A stretch of 64,000 nt of DNA from Nageia nagi. Its lineage: Eukaryota; Pinophyta. Under the pieces are notes generated by a model. It was not told the DNA's origin and searched no databases. It saw only the letters and a program-made list of their open reading frames with translations. The translations under genes and the position numbers were made by a program. The stretch is from NCBI GenBank assembly GCA_050084985.1, contig JBITNC010000001.1, positions 182,156,001-182,220,000 on the forward strand. The letters are read 5' to 3'. Position 1 is the stretch's first letter. Each line of letters starts with the position of its first letter. Positions 35,499-46,481 of the stretch are shown in pieces.

Positions 35499-35744
35499 CT
35501 CCCCCTTAAGGTTTACTTCAAGATATGGATTACAATTATATGGATGATAATAATTCTCCCCATTAACATACAATTGAGGATGAGAATGATAGAGAAACAA
35601 AAAATTATATTCACTATTGAACACTCCCCCTTAAGGTTTACTTCAAGATATGGATTACAATTATATGGATGATAATAATTCTCCCCATTAACATACAATT
35701 GAGGATGAGAATGATAGAGAAACAAAAACTTATATTCACTATTG
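35495..35744. repeat. 125-bp tandem duplication including the C2 polypurine tract
   Basis: AACACTCCCCCTTAAGG starts at 35495 and again at 35620, and the following 100 bp are nearly identical (both include TACTTCAAGATATGGATTAC and CTCCCCATTAACATACAATT). The duplication copied the LTR-proximal polypurine tract, so two tracts exist 125 bp apart. Confidence 0.9.
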
Positions 35745-36269
35745 TTGATTGAGAGTAATATGTACATCATCTTGCAAAAAAGAGCTCTTTTAGAAAAGAG
35801 ACAACCTAGTGTAAATTGCAATAATCATAGTTGCCAAGTGAGCATGTAGATTAAGAGTAAGCAAGAAAATTTTTTGTAGTTAGGAATAGAGATATTAGTG
35901 TGAAAATAATTGAGTAAGATTTTATAAATTCTTTATTAATCATAAAGATTATTGCATAGTTATAGTCCAATTAATTACAAATTCAAAATTGCAATTCTTA
36001 TGGCATACATTGGTATATAGTAAATAAAAAGTTATCAATACTTCAATAATCCATTTAATTATAACAATTAGCATAAAAAATTCATAGTAGAAAAATAATA
36101 TATCCAAAATGATATCAAATTATTTCAAACAAATACAAAAAATAATACCAAGTTTATCATGTGTAGATGAAAGATATCAATACAAAACATGTATAGCTAG
36201 GAATGAAGATATAATCATATTTATCCAATCCATAGATGCCAAACTTCATTTAGCTAGAAAGGAGGTGTC
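35745..36269. other. C2 3' untranslated sequence
   Basis: AT-rich, with no gene recognised. The small plus-strand frame 36109-36294 overlaps the end of the minus-strand RNase H and is not supported. Confidence 0.4.
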
Positions 36270-38400
36270 ATCATACTCAACCACTCCCCCTTAAGGATAG
36301 CTCCACCAACCTAAGATTTTGACGATGCTTCACAAACTGAGCTACAGCTAAAGGCTTGGTAAAAATATTAGTAGAATTTTCTTCAATTGGATAATATTCT
36401 AAAAATAAAGTCTTGTCCAATACTCCATCTCTCACAAAATGGGCCTATATCTTAATGTGTTTTTTCCTTTGATAGAGGAATGGATTTTTGACCAAGGTAA
36501 TAGCTAACTAATTATCAAAGATAATCTTAATTACATGGTACTATTTTAATCCAATTTCATTAAGTAAACAAGAAAGCTAAATAACTTCTTATCCTGCAAG
36601 AGTCATTGCTCTATATTCTAATTTTGTAGAGGATAAAGTATACGCTAGTTGTTTCTTATATGCATATGAAATTGTAGCTAAATGAATACTAAAAATACAG
36701 CACTTGCTAATTTTCTATCCTTAAAGTCTCCACCATAACTTGCATTTAAATAACCAACCAATTGAAAAGATTACAATGAAGAATAATTCAAAGCTAAATT
36801 TCTTGTTCCAAAAATATATCTTTGAATTATTTTTACTACATTAAGATGCTCTATATTTGGATTTTGCATGTATTTATTTTATAGTATGATATAACAAGCT
36901 ACCAATTAATTATTTATATGTAGTATCATCGGTAAGAACCAATTTTTGAGAGATATTGAATTTGATGCCTTGAACCATGGGTGTTTCTACTGGTTTATAG
37001 TCAACCATATTAAACTTGTTTAAAATATCAAAAATATATTTGGATTGACTTAGCAATGTATAATTTTCATATTGATACACTTACATCCAAAGATAATAAT
37101 GAGTAAACCCATATCAATCATTTCATACTAAGATTTCAATTTTCTAATACAAATGTTGATGATTTGTAAATTATTGCTAATAATGTGTAGATCATCAGCA
37201 TATAGCAAAATTAAAATCAAATAATTTATTTCATTGAAAATGTATAGATCAATATTAGTATAGCATATTAAGAACCTATTGGATTTAAAATATTGAGAAA
37301 TTTTCTCATACTAAGCTTTTGGAGCTTGCTTTAAACCATAGAGAGATTTTCCCAATTTGCACATAAATGTTCCTTTTTCTTTAACTATGAGCCCTTTTGA
37401 TTGATGTATATATAATTCTACATCTAAATTTCTATTTAAGAATGCAAACTTAACATCCAATTGGAATAACTTTCAATTTTGAGTAGTAGCAAGAGAAAGA
37501 ATCAATATAATAGTTGACATCTTAGCTATTGGACCAAAGGTTTTAGTATAATAAATTCCATGCTTTTTGTGCAAATCCATTAACTACATGTCTAGATTTG
37601 TATTTCTTAATATTCCTATTTGAATTGTACTTAGTTTTAAACATAATTTGTTACCAATAATATTTCTATTGATTGATGGAGGAACTAATTTTCAAGTTTC
37701 ATTCTTCAATAATGTATCAATTTTTGATTTCATAGCTTCTACCCAATGAGGATTCTAAGTTGCTTCATTGAAGGATTGGGGCTCATCTTTTGATTAGGTT
37801 CTAGCTAGAAAAGACATATTAACTGTGATGCTCCTTGTAATTCTATGGTTGGGAATGTCTAGTTGTAATGGAGAATCTTTTAGAGCTTGAATAAGCCATT
37901 TGGGCTTCTTTGGAACATGCTTAACAATATCATCATCATTAAAATATGATATAAAAGATTGCTCATCAAATTTAACATCATTTCCAATTTTACTTGTCTA
38001 GAAAATGGACAAATAAAGTATATATGCCTTATGTTGATCATCATAACTAACAAAAATGCATTTATTTGATCTATTATCAAATTTCTTTCTCTTTTCTAAT
38101 ACTACAAAGGAGTATGCTACACAAACAAAGATTTTAAAATGAGAAACAATTTGTTTCTTACTAGTCCAAGCTTCAAAAGGAGATTTTCCATCAATTACTT
38201 TATTTGGACATCTATTGAGAATGTAGACTACTGTGTTTACTACTTCTACCCATAAGAACTTTTGAAGATAACCTAACATACACCTTTTCATATCCATAGT
38301 AAATCTATTTTTCCTTTCAGCTACTCCATTTTGCTAAAGAGTGTAAGAGATAGAAAATTGGTGTTTTATACCAACATTAGAGCAAAAATCATGAAAATCA
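36270..38400 (-). pseudogene. C2 integrase (C-terminal half), reverse transcriptase and RNase H pseudogene
   Basis: The minus strand begins within the integrase core at QNGVAERKNR (about 38,335-38,305; the third catalytic Glu is kept). It continues in the open frame 38297-37998 with VVNTVVYILNRCPNK and GKSPFEAWTSKKQ. The reverse transcriptase follows: NPHWVEAMKSKIDTLLKNET near 37,750, FQLDVKFAFLNRNLDVELY near 37,465, KSLYGLKQAPKA near 37,340 and the active site LLYADDLHII near 37,210 (usually YVDD). RNase H is decayed (LNASYGGDFKDRK near 36,720; family has D at the N position). Stops are frequent. The N-terminal half of integrase, protease and gag are absent. Confidence 0.88.
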
Positions 38401-38679
38401 TTACTTATATCAAAATGATTAGCTCAATGAGAGGATCAAAATGAGGCAAACTACAAAAGAGTGATAAAAATTTGATATTTTGGCCATTTTTAGTTCAAAA
38501 TGAAGGATCTAGAAAAAATTAACTTTTGGCTATTTTTTGAAAAAATGAGAAAATTAAATCCAAAAAAGTTTCTGTAAATTTTCTCATGAGTGATGAGGTC
38601 TAAGAAAGCTACAAATAAAATTTCAATGTTTTTGAAGTTGATTTGAATCTCCTATGAATTATTTACTATTCAACCTACC

Positions 38680-39640
38680 ACATAAGGTCCATTTCTACCA
38701 CATAAGGCTTATAAAGGTTGCACAAGGCTTTTATTGGCCACATAGGCCTTACTACTTAAGGGGTTAAACTACCACACAAGTTAGGATTGCACCACATAAT
38801 AGTGTATACCACCACAAAAGCCCCATATCTACTGCATAAGCACACTTATTATCGCATAAAGGTTAGATATAATATATAAGGAGTGAATTGACTGCATAAA
38901 AGTTAGAATGGTTGCATAGGGATTGGATTAGCCACATAGGATTCAAAAAGATCGCATAAGGGATCCATTGCATAACATCCTTTTTCTCCGCATAAGAGGG
39001 TTACTTTTCACATAGGGAGAAAACTATCCACACAAGGAAATAATAGAGTGCATAAGGATTTTACAAGGGGGAGAAAGGTCACATAAGCATTTCAATGGAT
39101 GCACAAAGGGTAGAAAAGTTGTATAAGTATTTCAATGGATGCATAAAGGGTAGAAAAGTTGCATAGGATTCAAAATGACTTCACTAGGGCTCCACCATAC
39201 AACATTTTTCACCACATAAGATTTTACTCTATCATAAAGGGCACAAACTATCTACATAAGGAGACAACAAACCACATAAGGGTTTTACAAGGGGTAGAAA
39301 GGTTGCATAAGCATTTCAATGGACATACAAGGGGTAGAAAAGTCTCATAAGTATTTCAATGGACACACAAGGGTTAGAAAAGTTGCATAGGTATTTATTC
39401 AATATTTTGACTTAACTGTAGAGGCTAGAATGTCATTGCATAAGTAAAATTTTTTTACATAAGATAGGATGTTACTACATAAGGATAAAAAATGTTGCAT
39501 AAAGGTTAAATCATAGTATAGGGTTTAAATTTTCCTCATAAAGAGTGATTAAGTTGGATGCACAAGGGTTTAATTGGCAACATAGGAGTTGATATGGTTG
39601 CATAAGGATTCTATTGGATGCATAAGGAATTTTTATGTTC
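38680..39640. repeat. Degenerate array of (C)CRCATAAGG words inside C2
   Basis: CACATAAGG, GCATAAGG, GCATAGG and similar words occur every 20-35 bp over nearly 1 kb. A longer unit is clear at 39,085-39,360, where ATTTCAATGGA(T/C)(G/A)CA, AAGGGGTAGAAA and GTTGCATAAG recur four or five times. It lies where C2's gag should be. The plus-strand frame 39159-39350 is a by-product. Confidence 0.78.
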
Positions 39641-40307
39641 TATTTTTTAAAATATTTTTAAAAAATAATCCGATTTGATATAAATGAAAATAAATAGTTG
39701 TCATGTAACATTACTTATTTTAGCAAATATTAAAAAAAAGGACTATTCAAATATGAGAAATAGAAGATAAAAGTTCATCAACTTTATGAGTAGTCATTAT
39801 CATGCTATTTTTGGGCAAACATCAACATGCAAATTTAAACAATAACAATTCTATTTCCATGCAAGAGCTTTACATGAAAACTTATCTACCATTTACTAGA
39901 AAAAAAACTTTTGTTAAATTGAAAAAATTACAATGGCTGAAAAATAAATAGAAAGAAGGAATTTATAGTAGACTCCATTGAAGTTACAACAAACAAAAAT
40001 AATGGAGGAAGCTATAAAAATAGGCATGAGTTCTATTCATTATGGGTTATTGGCCATATTTCACTTAAACTTTTTAGAGTTCAACCATTGTGAAATAGCT
40101 TAGTGTGTTACAACAAAGATATAGGGGATGACCTAGGATAGAATATTCATACAAATAAATATAAAAAATAATTTTTTATAGCTATTAACAATAATAGTAA
40201 CCAAAAATATTTTAGAAATACTATAAATATATGTATTTAAGAATTATTATGATAAAATACTGCAAATAAGCATACCTTTTTCAATAGTAACCTTGTTACC
40301 TTGTATA
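39641..40307. other. C2 5' region, no gene recognised
   Basis: AT-rich sequence between the array and the primer-binding site, in the place of leader and gag. No Gag motif was visible on the minus strand. Confidence 0.45.
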
Positions 40308-40320
40308 GGCTTTGATATCA
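40308..40320 (-). other. C2 primer-binding site (initiator Met tRNA, decayed)
   Basis: The minus strand reads TGATATCAAAGCC, five bases inside the right LTR. It differs from TGGTATCAGAGCC by two G-to-A changes and fixes the orientation of C2. Confidence 0.8.
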
Positions 40321-40325
40321 CTTGA

Positions 40326-40900
40326 TGGATCTTTAAAAATAAGATAATCAAAGGCACTATTGAAGTAAATACTGAATACCCAAAAAAATGTTTTGCAAAT
40401 AGAGACTATAATACTTTACTACTTTAAGTATCCTCAACAACAATCATACACATAAGGAGAAAAAGATATGAAGTGGTTACTCTTAGTTATGAGGGTACAT
40501 GCACTATAACTAGATGATATATTACTCTCCAACAGTGAATATTACAACACCTAATAACTCTCTCTTTAATGATAATACTTGCTTACTCAAGACTTACTCA
40601 ACATTTCTCCACTCTTTGCTACTATAGTGCTCACTATGAGATAAGCTCTAAAACCTCTATCTTAATGCTATGTGAACAATGACATGTACTTCACTTGCAT
40701 TAATACACATAACATTTCTATAGCCAAATGGTTGTATTTATACATGGGAGAGCCCACTTTGATAAATTACATAATGATTTATTTAAATACAAAGTGGTAT
40801 CATGTTCTTTTTAATATTAAGTGTCTACAAGATACATATGTTCTTATTTTAAATAATAAGAACTACATATACACAAATGAACATTACAAATATTCCAACA
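40326..40900 (-). repeat. C2 right LTR (5' LTR in element sense)
   Basis: TGGATCTTTAAAAATAAGAT to TATTCCAACA, aligned to 34902-35498 with scattered substitutions and about 20 bp of net deletion near 40,760. TATA box in minus sense near 40,735-40,742. Confidence 0.9.
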
Positions 40901-41117
40901 TGAAAAATATAGAATTAATTATAAGTTTCATGTGGGAGACCATGTTTGGTTACATCTTAGTAAGGAGAGGTTGCAAGGACCATCCAAGAAGTTGTAGCCT
41001 ATAAGGCATAAACCATTTGATATTATGGAGCAAGTAAGTGAGAATGCTTTAGATATCGACATATATAAACATATATTTAGTTATGAATGTGGAACATTTA
41101 AAATTGTATGAAGTATC
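40901..41117 (+). pseudogene. G2 integrase C-terminal domain, first part
   Basis: The G2 frame resumes after C2 with YKFHVGDHVWLHLSKERLQG (about 40,925-40,985), then KKL-stop-PIRHKPFDIMEQVSENAL and a decayed NVEHLKLYE end (near 41,090-41,115). This is the GDxVW-type SH3-like domain that closes gypsy integrases. It is cut at 41,117 by PM2; its continuation is at 51,609. Confidence 0.88.
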
Positions 41118-41974
41118 TGTTTACAAATAAAAATTGAGCGTGTAAATAAATAAATAGAGAAATATCTACAAACTCAATATTATCTGTATACTAGCTACGG
41201 ATAACGTTTTATTCTAGATATCAATGAACAACATAACCAATTCAGCAGTGTACTTGTACCAACCAAGACTGTGATTCGTGTACTTACCTCACGGAATGTA
41301 CCTAACAACGAAGGATGTAGATATTGGCGATGTAGTAATGATAAGCTGCCTTTTCCACAACGTCATGACCTGCAAGGATGCGAAAAGAGGACCGCGGGTA
41401 GTCCATTTCAGTAGTATTAGAGCACCGATGGTGTTCTTCCATTCACAAAGGAGCGCCGGAGGCCCTAGCTTGATAGCTTTGACCTCTCGATTAGGTCCAG
41501 ATCTTCAGTATAGATATCTCAGATTGCAGTGTAATATTAGAATTGATCGCATATGTCAGGGGAGCTCGCGTAAGGAAGCACACAAACCACAGCCTTGTAG
41601 GCGGTACCAAGAGATACCTTAAGGGGTAGCCACTTACAAGACCATATGCGAGATCATGTGTATCCTTGTTTTTTTGTGGACTTACTATTAGATCCCTTAT
41701 TTATATAGATAATAGATAATACCGCCCATAGGTCGGCGTGCATCCACATAAATAAGGTTAATTCACAAGATTTAATATAAACACATCAATAAACAAGATA
41801 ATTCATGCAATACTCAAGATAAACCATACAATATTCAAGATAAACCATACAATATTCATATTCAAGCCAAACATTGATATTATCACTTTAATCCATTCAA
41901 GACATATAGTTAGGCCAAGCATATTTCATTAATTTATTGATTTAGAAACATAAATTCATTTTTATGTGTTAACA
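41118..41974 (-). repeat. PM2 left LTR (3' LTR in element sense)
   Basis: TGTTTACAAATAAAAATTGA to TTATGTGTTAACA. In minus sense it has a TATA box (plus strand TTATTTATATA, 41697-41707). It carries palindrome motifs at 41389-41404, 41422-41436 and 41451-41466. A 114-codon plus-strand frame (41278-41622) is also open in the other LTR but resembles nothing known and runs against the element's sense. Confidence 0.94.
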
Positions 41975-41992
41975 GATGCCCCACTTTGGATG
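41975..41992 (-). other. PM2 polypurine tract
   Basis: The minus strand reads ATCCAAAGTGGGGCATC directly before the LTR start TGTTAACAC. This G-rich purine tract is the expected primer for second-strand synthesis and agrees with the minus-strand reading of the element. PM1 has a decayed version at 11,860-11,880. Confidence 0.75.
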
Positions 41993-42249
41993 CGAAATCG
42001 AAAGAATCATGAGGTGACTTGAGATTTTGCATTCAAAGTAAAACACAATATCACAGCAAACAATTTTGATAAGCAATGATGAACACTAACCATTCCAAAC
42101 TTAGACAACATCATGATAAAGCTTATAGGTTAAGAAAACTCCCTTTTGATATTTACCTTGGGCATGCTTGCCCCTTGCGTTTTGTTGTAGAAGGTGATAG
42201 CCTGATATGTCTGATAATCTGATAAGCTGATAATCTTGCCGTAATGCTG

Positions 42250-42470
42250 ATGACCCAAGACAACACACTTGACAACCCACATGACAATGACAAGACAGAT
42301 AACTTGACCACACATGTCGATCGGATGACAACTTGACAAGACCACATCATAAGATAAAACATGACAACACATATGACAACTCACAAGACAAGAAATGATA
42401 ACACACATGATCAACTCACAAGACAAGACATGATAACACATGACAACACAAGATAACCAAAACCATACAC
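42250..42470. repeat. CATGACAACACA-type array in PM2
   Basis: Units such as ACATGACAACACA, CTCACAAGACAAG and ATGATAACACA alternate over about 220 bp. It corresponds to 12110-12290 in PM1. Confidence 0.7.
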
Positions 42471-42474
42471 AGGG

Positions 42475-42937
42475 GAGAGCTAAGTTCTACACAACTCGGC
42501 CTTCGCACCAAGAGGTGTACCACAGTTGCGTACGAACCGAACTCTGCAAAACAATGATAAGCTGATATGTGAGTGCTAAGTTCCACACAACTCTTCGCAC
42601 CAAGTTGCATAAGAACCAAACTCCACAAAACAACAATAAGCTGATGTATGAGAGCTAAGTTCCACACAACTGAGCCTTCGCACCAAGAGGTGTACTCCAG
42701 TTGCATGAGAACCGAACTCTGCAGAATAATGATAAGCTGATGTATGAGAGCTAAGTTCCACACAACTGAGCCTTCGCACCAAGAGGTGTACTCCAGTTGC
42801 ATGAGAACCGAACTTCGTAGAATAGTGATAAGCTGATGTATGAGAGCTAAGTTCCACACAACTGAGCCTTTGCACCAAGAGGTGTACTCCAGTTGCATGA
42901 GAACCGAACTCTGCAGAATAATGATAAATTGATGAAG
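42475..42937. repeat. 96-bp tandem array in PM2, five units
   Basis: GAGAGCTAAGTTCCACACAA-type starts lie at 42475, 42571, 42650, 42746 and 42842: spacing 96, 79, 96 and 96 bp (the second unit has a 17-bp deletion). Because 96 is a multiple of three, a 208-codon minus-strand frame with a repeated 32-residue word appears (43042-42416); I regard it as a by-product. Confidence 0.92.
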
Positions 42938-43750
42938 CTGATACTCCACCAAGAAGCATGATAAACTGACTATGGGAGCTGGACTCCACTCATAGGCACA
43001 TGATAAGCACATGATAAGCTGACTATGGGAGCTAGACTCCACTCATAGCCACATGATAAGCTGAATATGGGAGCTGGACTCCACTCACAAGCATATGATA
43101 ATCTGATTATGGGAGCTAGACTCCACTCATAGGCACATGATAAGCTGACTATGGGAGCTGGACTCCACTCATAAGCATGATAGTCTAACCATGGGAGCTG
43201 GAACTCCTCTCACAAGCATGATAATCTGATCACGGGAGCTGGAACTCCACTCATAAGCATGATAATCTGACCACGGGAGCTAGAATCCACTCATAGGCAC
43301 ATGATAAGCGGATTATAGGAGCTGGACTCCACTCACAAGCATATGATAATCTGATTATGGGAGCTGGACTCCACTCATAGGCACATGATAAGCACATGAT
43401 AAGCTGACTATGGGAGCTGGACTCCACTCATAGCCACATGATAAGCTGACTATGGGAGCTGGACTCCACTCATAGCCACATGATAAGCACATGATAAGCT
43501 GACTAAGGGAGCTGGACTCCACTCATAAGCATGATAGTCTAACCATGGGAGCTGGAACTCCTCTCACAAGCATGATAATCTGATCATGGGAGCTGGAACT
43601 CCACTCACAAGCATGATAATCTGACCATGGGAGCTGGAACTTCTCTCACAAGCATGATAATCTGATCACGGGAGTTGGAACTCCACTCACAAGCATGATA
43701 ATCTGACCACGGGAGCTAGACTCCACTCATAGGCACATGATAAGCGGATC
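42938..43750. repeat. About 42-bp tandem array in PM2, some 18 units
   Basis: Units read GGGAGCTGGACTCCACTCAT then AGGCACATGATAAGCTGACTAT. They vary in length (39-55 bp) through extra GCACATGATAA segments, and blocks of several units are themselves repeated (43,000-43,160 resembles 43,390-43,520). Confidence 0.9.
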
Positions 43751-43958
43751 ACTCGGGTCTACAAACATGAAAACTCAAAGAAATATTCTCCTAGATATAT
43801 CATTCGTCAAACACCTATGATGCACACATGATACTTAGATAAGCTGATAATTCAGATCTGCAAACACGAAACTTCAAGGTAATATTATCCTGGATATAAC
43901 GTTGATCAAACATCTATGATGCACTCATGATACTCAATAATCTGATTTTCTAGATAAA

Positions 43959-44697
43959 GAACCGTAGGCGGTCCTTTCTTACTGACTTAGAACATCGACA
44001 GTCTTCACTAAGGCCGCGAGCGATCCTTTTCTTGAAGATTCATCAAAAATCATGAAAATCACGTCCCTACGAATCACCTCTAGATTCCAAATTGGTGCAT
44101 GATTGCTCGTCCACCCATGCCAAATGCTTAAATCGAAATTAGTCTTGAAGTGTGTGCCCTAACCTTTCTATAAAAGGGGCCCCACCCTTCCTCATTTGTT
44201 CACCTTGTCATTTTCATAGCTGAGAGCATCCTAGAGCTCAAGAGACTGATTTAGAGAGGTTTAGCTGGTGCTTTTGTCACTATTGCTAAATAATTCTTCC
44301 TGTATTGCTATGCTGCACACTATGGCCCTACCGATCACACACCGAGAGGACACAGAGCTACCTTGGTGGCTGATTCTCCTGCTGGTCATCAGGTACACTA
44401 CCTCTTCTACCTTTTTCATGCTATGTTTTTGTTTCTCTTCAAGTTTTAGCTACCTGTACACCAGCTTTTCTGAATTGTCCCTAGGGTTTTACTGTTGCAT
44501 ACCCTAGCTCTGCATTTTTCTCTTTTTAGTCTGCTTTTCAAACTTCCAGTGCCATGGCTATCTTATGCTCACCCGTACGAACCTGCACCCCAAATTTTAT
44601 TGCCCTTTTTCACAGAAACAGGACCGCTAGCGGTCCTTTCTACCCTAGTTTGGACCGTGGGCAGTCCTTCTCACCTGTAGTAGACCGTGGGCGGTCC
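43959..44697. repeat. Dispersed palindrome motifs GGACCG-N4-CGGTCC in the PM2 leader
   Basis: Copies at 43959-43974, about 43990-44005, 44011-44026, 44621-44636 (GGACCGCTAGCGGTCC, perfect 16-bp palindrome), 44652-44667 and 44682-44697 (AGACCGTGGGCGGTCC). Further copies lie at 49293-49308 and in both LTRs (41389, 51023). Each is usually followed by TTCT or TTTCT. PM1 has decayed forms near 13,570-13,655. Confidence 0.8.
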
Positions 44698-45262
44698 TCA
44701 TTTTCCTGTACTATTTTTTTTTTCTATTTGCATTTCACATCTTGATACTGACTTGCCTTTCATCCTCCTTTTCTTGCAGATCCGTACATACCTTATGCGT
44801 CTATCCGGTAAGAGTGCCTCCTTCACCACTGCCCAACAGTGGCCCCAAACTAACGCAACCTGGAGTATTCTAGAGGATATTTCATTCAGCCACCTTACAT
44901 TTGCTGAATATGTGTTTCATGACCGCAACATGCTTACAGCTTTGATGGAGAGGTGGGATCCAAATTCCAACACCTTTCACCTTCCCATCAGTGAGATTAC
45001 AGTGACCTTAGAGGATATCTACAGGATCACTAGACTTCTTATCAGGGGGAAACTAGTGAAGATGATTCCTGTTTCGAGCTTGGAATAGGCAGAGGTATGG
45101 GCTACATGGATGATGGGATCAGACGAAGTGAATCACAGGAAGAGATGTGTGTCACTAGTGAGACATGTGCCAGAGGATCCTCCAGCATGGGGTGACCTGC
45201 GGATGAGGCTCCTCATTGCCTGCCTTCTAGATGCTATTATCTATCCAGATAAGAGCAGTGAT
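44322..45262 (+). pseudogene. PMD gene of PM2, N-terminal part
   Basis: A likely first exon starts at ATG 44322 (MALPITHREDTELPWW) and is conserved at 13252 in PM1. An intron-like stretch with palindrome motifs (about 44,393-44,779, ending TTTTCTTGCAG) separates it from the PMD core. The core is open at 44687-45088: SASFTTAQQWPQTNATWSIL, SHLTFAEYVFHD, MLTALMERWDPNSNTFHLPI and TVTLEDIYRITRLLIRGKL, the typical start of a plant mobile domain. One TAG at 45086-45088 interrupts it, and the frame goes on through RHVPEDPPAWGDLRMRLLIA to the C3 insertion in SSD|T. Transcription would be on the plus strand, antisense to PM2. Confidence 0.88.
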
Positions 45263-45751
45263 TGTTAGAATTTGTAATGAAATATTGTGAATATCTAAAC
45301 TCCTTGTAAATTTAATTAATCACTTAAAGGTATGTAGATACCTTAAGTGATTAATAGAATTCTTTAATATGTAGACTTTGACTTTACCAAAGGAGTTAGT
45401 TGGTAGGTTGAAGTTTGGTGGTACATTTAATGTAACCCTAACCTTACCCTTGGGTTAAAGGAAGGTTAGGGAGGTGCTCTCAACCTATAAATAGAGGGCC
45501 TCTCCTCATGTAAACATATCTAAGTTTTGAGTAAGATTACTCTACTTGGTTGTGTAGGAAAGAGCTAGAGAATAGTTGTAAGAGAGACATAGATTTGAGA
45601 ATAAGAGAACTAGTTGTGGATGTACTCCCAAAAAGGGAGGAACCACATTATATTGATGTGTTATCTTGAGTGATTGTGTTATCTTGTGTACACATGAGTT
45701 TCCTAGTCTAAGGTCCTAGAGGATTTGTTTAGATCTAGTTCAAATCCTTCA
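45263..45751 (+). repeat. C3 5' LTR
   Basis: TGTTAGAATTTGTAATGAAA to AAATCCTTCA. It contains an inverted repeat (45318-45352; arms AATCACTTAA and TTAAGTGATT) and TATAAATA at 45485-45492. Confidence 0.95.
45485..45492 (+). promoter_or_regulatory. TATA box in C3 5' LTR
   Basis: TATAAATA followed by GAGGGCC, conserved in the 3' LTR (47461) and, with small changes, in the C1 LTRs. Confidence 0.65.
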
Positions 45752-45753
45752 TT

Positions 45754-45766
45754 TGGTATCAGAGCC
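45754..45766 (+). other. C3 primer-binding site (initiator Met tRNA)
   Basis: TGGTATCAGAGCC, two bases after the LTR, without any change. Confidence 0.95.
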
Positions 45767-46171
45767 TTGTTGTGGAAGCTCTTTTGGTGTGGAAGCTACA
45801 TCTTGGAAGTGCTTCATCCTTCTCAAATTTGGAGATCTTAATTCTTCATTGTGAGGTAAAAGGTTTACAAAGGTATAACCTTCTATCCTTCTTTAACTAA
45901 GTTCATTATGATACTAATCTTTTGTATGATTATGCTAGCTCAATGGCTTAGCAATACCATAATATATTTTTGCTATTCTCTTCTTACTAACAATATTTTA
46001 TGTTAGTAATCTATTTTTAATGTACAAAGAAAATGTTTTTTCTTTTGAGCAAAAATATATTATGATAGCATCTTATTGAAAAGTTTTTACAATAGTCTTT
46101 TGTGAAAAATATCAAAAAAAGGAGGAAGGTGCAATTTTTTTTTACAATGGCCCATCTCTTATTTCGTCAGA

Positions 46172-46412
46172 CAGTCAATCGGCTATCTCTTTGGCTAAGA
46201 ATCGTGTGTTCCATCAGCGAACCAAACATGTAGAAATCCAAGCTCATTTTATCAAGGAGAAGGTTCTAGATGACATCATACACTTGCAGTATTGTCCATC
46301 TACTGAAAACTCCGTTGATTTGTTCACCAAGCCCCTTCCTGAAGCTTAGTTCTGCAAGCTGGGATTCTCTCGGGTTGGTGAAGTTGCCCTCAAGGGGGAG
46401 TGAAGTTTAAAC
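46172..46412 (+). pseudogene. C3 RNase H remnant (C-terminal)
   Basis: The remnant begins with a decayed DSQSAISLAKN block and reads through RVFHQRTKHVEIQAHFIKEK, LQYCPSTENSVDLFTKPLPE, one TAG, and a final EVALKGE with a stop. It is homologous to C1 at 18330-18570. All coding upstream (gag to RT) is deleted; the break lies near 46,150 beside a T-rich run. Confidence 0.9.
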
Positions 46413-46481
46413 TTTTGTTAGTGATGACAACTTCACCTCTAAGAGGCCCTTTTTTGATTGTACATTCTAGAACTCCGTGGT

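Larger units (their letters stand above)
34902..40900 (-). mobile_element. C2: Ty1-copia element on the minus strand, gag replaced by a repeat array
   Basis: LTRs 34902-35498 and 40326-40900 enclose a minus-strand pol and a decayed initiator-Met primer site next to the right LTR. A CCTTAAGGGGGAG polypurine tract (minus strand) abuts the left LTR. Integrase, reverse transcriptase and RNase H are present as relics (36270-38400), but gag and protease are not seen. Their place is taken by an array of CATAAGG-type words and unassigned sequence. It sits inside the G2 integrase gene. Flanks CATAA and TGAAA do not form a clean target duplication. Confidence 0.88.

Noticed and set aside
41278-41622. 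114-codon open frame conserved in both PM2 LTRs (also 50912-51256)
   Set aside because: The LTRs are nearly identical, so shared openness is not independent evidence. It runs opposite to the element's transcription, resembles no family and is not open in PM1 LTRs.
42416-43042. Long minus-strand open frame of 208 codons with a repeated 32-residue word
   Set aside because: It arises because the 96-bp tandem unit is a multiple of three. It lies in a non-coding array, and no equivalent frame exists in PM1.
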